This document shows positions 33,095 through 35,232 of a stretch of 35,232 nucleotides of DNA, piece by piece. A program made the translations under genes and the position numbers. The notes below the pieces were generated by a model. The model had not been told where the DNA came from. It searched no databases and saw nothing but the letters and a program-made list of their open reading frames with translations. The stretch is taken from contig NZ_NTUP01000002.1 of the NCBI RefSeq assembly GCF_002561455.1, positions 112,832-148,063 of the forward strand, given 5' to 3'. This DNA comes from Bacillus sp. AFS015802 (GTDB taxonomy: Bacteria; Bacillota; Bacilli; Bacillales; Bacillaceae_B). Position 1 is the first letter of the stretch, and every line of letters starts with the position of its first letter.

Positions 33095-34315
33095 CTAGTA
33101 ATCTCTCACATGGCTGGTTGTTTCAGAATGACGTATACTCCACCATAATAATCCAAATGCCCCCAAGAATAAAGCACCTGTTACATAAAAAACAGAAGAA
33201 ATGCCGATATATCCCGAAACGATGCCGCCAAAGGCAGGACCGATCACATTTCCGAGAAACCGAAAGCTTTGATTATATCCAAGAACTTCCCCCTGCATGC
33301 TTAAAGGTGCTTCCTGGCGGATATAAGCCGTGACGCAAGGGATCATGCCACCGATTGCAATCCCGAACAGGAAGCGGAAAAGGACAAGCTGCCACAGTTC
33401 GACTGCCAGGGCCTGTGGAACGATGAAGATAGAGGCCAGGACGAGAAGGATCGATAATACCTTTTCATATCCGATATCGTCCCCGAGTTTTCCCCATCGT
33501 CTGGTAGCAATCAGATTCCCGAATCCCGTTGCCGAAAACGCAATCCCTGCCAAAAATGCAAGATTCGTAGAAGAGGTAAGCTCATCTACATACAGGGCGA
33601 GAAGCGGTTGTATGCTGAAGTTCGCCACCTGGATAAGGAATGACAGCACAAGCACCGTGACGAGCAGTTTATGACTGAAGATATGGTGGAGGACTTCCTT
33701 ACTCGAATACTTGTTCCGTTGATCACGCTGCTCCTTGCTCCGCTTTTCATCAATGCCGAGTAATACGACAGTGGCAGCCGTTGCGATGGCAATGGAAGTG
33801 AAGATGAATGTGTAGGAAAACCCGACATTATCAGCGAGAAGCCCTCCGATCACCGGACCGAATAACCCGCCTGAAACAGTCCCCATCTGCAGGGTGCCAA
33901 GTGTACGGCCTGCTTCTTCCTTCGGGGTCTGGGATGAAATCAAAGCCATGGATGTAGGGATGAAGCCGGTCACAGCCCCCATGATCATCCGCAGCACGAA
34001 CAGTCCGAGGACCGAATCCATGAAGCCCATCAGGAAAATGGACGCAGCAATCCCGTATCCAGTGATCAGGAGGATCGGCTTATACCCGAAACGATCCCCG
34101 ATCCGGCCCCATAAAGGAGAAATGAAGAACGCCGTCAGGAAGGTAACGCCGAAGACAAAACCCGACCAGCGCTGTACATATTCGTGACTGTAGGATCCGA
34201 AGGTTTCAATGTAAAGGGATAGAAAGGGCAGCACCATTGTGGCACTTGCCGCCACTAAAAAATTGGCCATGAGCATGATTGTCAGATTCTTTTTTCTGTT
34301 TGAAATGGTTAACAC
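33095..34315 (-). CDS. yuxJ: MFS-type drug efflux transporter YuxJ
   Basis: The protein of about 406 residues is a 12-helix major-facilitator transporter of the DHA1 drug:H+ antiporter group. The loop 2-3 motif is visible as SPLWGRIGDRFGYKP (66-80), and motif C-like GGLFGPVIGGLLAD lies near 150-163. Its substrate is unknown. The start is unclear: the first possible codon is GTG at 34315, which AAGGTG overlaps directly, leaving no spacer. An ATT six bases after AAGGTG (34306) or a later ATG are alternatives. It heads an operon with pbpD, as in B. subtilis, and is divergent from kapD. Confidence 0.9.
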   Translation of the reverse strand: MLTISNRKKNLTIMLMANFLVAASATMVLPFLSLYIETFGSYSHEYVQRWSGFVFGVTFLTAFFISPLWGRIGDRFGYKPILLITGYGIAASIFLMGFMDSVLGLFVLRMIMGAVTGFIPTSMALISSQTPKEEAGRTLGTLQMGTVSGGLFGPVIGGLLADNVGFSYTFIFTSIAIATAATVVLLGIDEKRSKEQRDQRNKYSSKEVLHHIFSHKLLVTVLVLSFLIQVANFSIQPLLALYVDELTSSTNLAFLAGIAFSATGFGNLIATRRWGKLGDDIGYEKVLSILLVLASIFIVPQALAVELWQLVLFRFLFGIAIGGMIPCVTAYIRQEAPLSMQGEVLGYNQSFRFLGNVIGPAFGGIVSGYIGISSVFYVTGALFLGAFGLLWWSIRHSETTSHVRDY

Positions 34316-34409
34316 CTTCTATATGAATTTTTATTTCGTATACCTAAATATTCATTTTATTAAAGATACGGCCCATAGTCCACCGAAGAACATTTATTCA
34401 CATGGAAAA

Positions 34410-34433
34410 CCGGGAAATAGTCATAATTCCCGG
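34410..34433 (+). promoter_or_regulatory. Inverted repeat at the kapD -35 region
   Basis: CCGGGAA (34410-34416) and TTCCCGG (34427-34433) are perfect 7-bp arms with a 10-bp spacer, and their centres are 17 bp apart. The repeat covers the position where a -35 box would be and ends 9 bp before the extended -10. Confidence 0.5.
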
Positions 34434-34441
34434 GCGCATCA

Positions 34442-34450
34442 TGATATAAT
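34442..34450 (+). promoter_or_regulatory. Extended -10 promoter of kapD
   Basis: TGATATAAT is a perfect TGn-TATAAT. No -35 box is present at 16-18 nt, and an inverted repeat occupies that place. The leader to the GTG is about 135 nt. Confidence 0.6.
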
Positions 34451-34590
34451 GTAAAAATAAGAAGTATGGAGAGACGGTCACCTTGCCGGTTCTCTGTCCG
34501 GATGATGAAGCAAGGAAATAAGATCATGGCAAAACATTCTTTATTATAGATGAATTGGGGTCTTATCGACATTTTGAGGAGGGAGTTTAA

Positions 34591-35211
34591 GTGGCGAAAG
34601 CGGAACAGCTTGTATTTATAGATTTTGAGTTTTCTATGCCGGAACGACATAGGGTCCCCAAAGGTTTCTTCCCTGAAATCATCGAAGCAGGCGTAGTGGT
34701 CGTCCAGGATGGAAAAGTGAAGGATACATTTTCCTCATACGTGAAACCGACCGCATTCCCTAAACTGACCAACCGCTGCAAGCGATTTTTATCCATCAGC
34801 CAGGAAGAAGTGAATTCGGGAATATCGTTTCAATGCCTGATTGATTATTTTAACGTATTGAACGCCAGGGGAGTCGCGAAGGTAGTGACGTGGGGAAATA
34901 TGGACATGAAGGTACTGCGTGATAATTGTGCACAGTCGGGCATTCCATTTCCCTTCCAAGCTCAGTTCGTCGATCTATCCATGGAATACAAACGCTTCTT
35001 TGGAGATCAAAATCAGACGGGGCTGTGGAAAGCCGTCCAGGAATACGGGAGGGAAGGAGTCGGAAAGCACCATAAAGCGCTGGACGATGCCCTCACCACC
35101 CAGCATATCTATAACCTGGTCGAAAAGGACAAAAAATACCTCGATAAAGCCGAACCCACCACCATCGGAGACAGAATCGACCTCTCCAAATTCTATAATC
35201 AGCTCGCTTGA
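34591..35211 (+). CDS. kapD: KapD, 3'-5' exonuclease-like inhibitor of the KinA sporulation pathway
   Basis: The 206-residue DEDDh-type exonuclease-fold protein has all active-site residues present: Asp11 and Glu13 in IDFEFS, Asp105 in GNMDMKVL, and His161 with Asp166 in HHKALDDA, so it is probably an active nuclease. In B. subtilis KapD inhibits the KinA route to Spo0A phosphorylation, by an unclear mechanism. The GTG start follows GAGGAGGGAG at good distance. It is divergent from yuxJ, as in B. subtilis. The first arm of a probable terminator (GGGACGGACC) begins at the window end. Confidence 0.93.
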   Translation: MAKAEQLVFIDFEFSMPERHRVPKGFFPEIIEAGVVVVQDGKVKDTFSSYVKPTAFPKLTNRCKRFLSISQEEVNSGISFQCLIDYFNVLNARGVAKVVTWGNMDMKVLRDNCAQSGIPFPFQAQFVDLSMEYKRFFGDQNQTGLWKAVQEYGREGVGKHHKALDDALTTQHIYNLVEKDKKYLDKAEPTTIGDRIDLSKFYNQLA

Positions 35212-35232
35212 AAAGACGAGGGACGGACCTTC

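Noticed and set aside
35212..35232. Terminator of kapD
   Set aside because: Only the first arm (GGGACGGACC) is inside the window, so the hairpin cannot be verified.

Overview
The window looks like a chromosomal segment of a Bacillus-type member of the Bacillaceae with moderate GC. Nearly every gene has a clear counterpart in the yut/yum/yui/mrp/yux/kapD part of the Bacillus subtilis chromosome, and ribosome binding sites are strong GGAGG-type. The mix of a class I fructose-bisphosphate aldolase, a CYP107-like P450 and dispersed hairpin repeats suggests a marine or soil relative such as Rossellomorea or Bacillus sensu lato; the genus is inference. There are no rRNA or tRNA genes, CRISPR arrays, prophage or intact insertion sequences.

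Layout. 1-480: two copies of a roughly 110-bp hairpin repeat and two terminators. 538-5282: yutF (HAD phosphatase), an AT-rich insert with an orphan XRE regulator, yutG, yutH (spore coat) and a D-2-hydroxyacid dehydrogenase broken by a one-base frameshift. 5337-14059: a redox and Fe-S neighbourhood with yutI (NfuA-like), yuzD, a P450 with its own palindromic operator, yutJ, yuzB, a DUF2225 zinc protein, yutM (A-type Fe-S carrier), an SDR-like protein, yumC (ferredoxin-NADP reductase) and yumB (type II NADH dehydrogenase). 14142-22634: a NUDIX hydrolase, the tiny yuiA, yuiB, yuiC (3D-domain muralytic protein), class I aldolase, a cytosolic BtuF-like protein in an operon with yuiD, leucyl aminopeptidase yuiE and transporter yuiF. 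22691-24066: a YuzC-like spore protein, the thioesterase yuxO and a DUF2188 protein behind a sigma-B-like promoter. 24117-29881: the complete mrpABCDEFG antiporter operon on the minus strand. 30186-35211: a small membrane protein, yufK, pbpD with yuxJ, and kapD.

Most genes are single units bounded by good intrinsic terminators, many of them shared by convergent pairs. Clear operons are mrpA-G, yuiD-btuF-like and yuxJ-pbpD. Recurrent themes are electron transfer and Fe-S assembly (yutI, yutM, yutJ, yuzB, yumB, yumC), spore and cell-wall functions (yutH, yuiC, pbpD, kapD) and cation homeostasis (mrp, yuiF).

I found no convincing new multi-gene system. The best leads are regulatory or structural: two adjacent 21-bp-period degenerate repeat arrays and a 13-bp repeat before yuiF, a Shine-Dalgarno-masking hairpin before yuiC, a TetR-type palindrome just downstream of the P450 promoter, a Rex/Fnr-like site before yumB, an inverted repeat occupying the -35 region of kapD, repeats whose ends differ yet remain complementary, and the frameshifted dehydrogenase.
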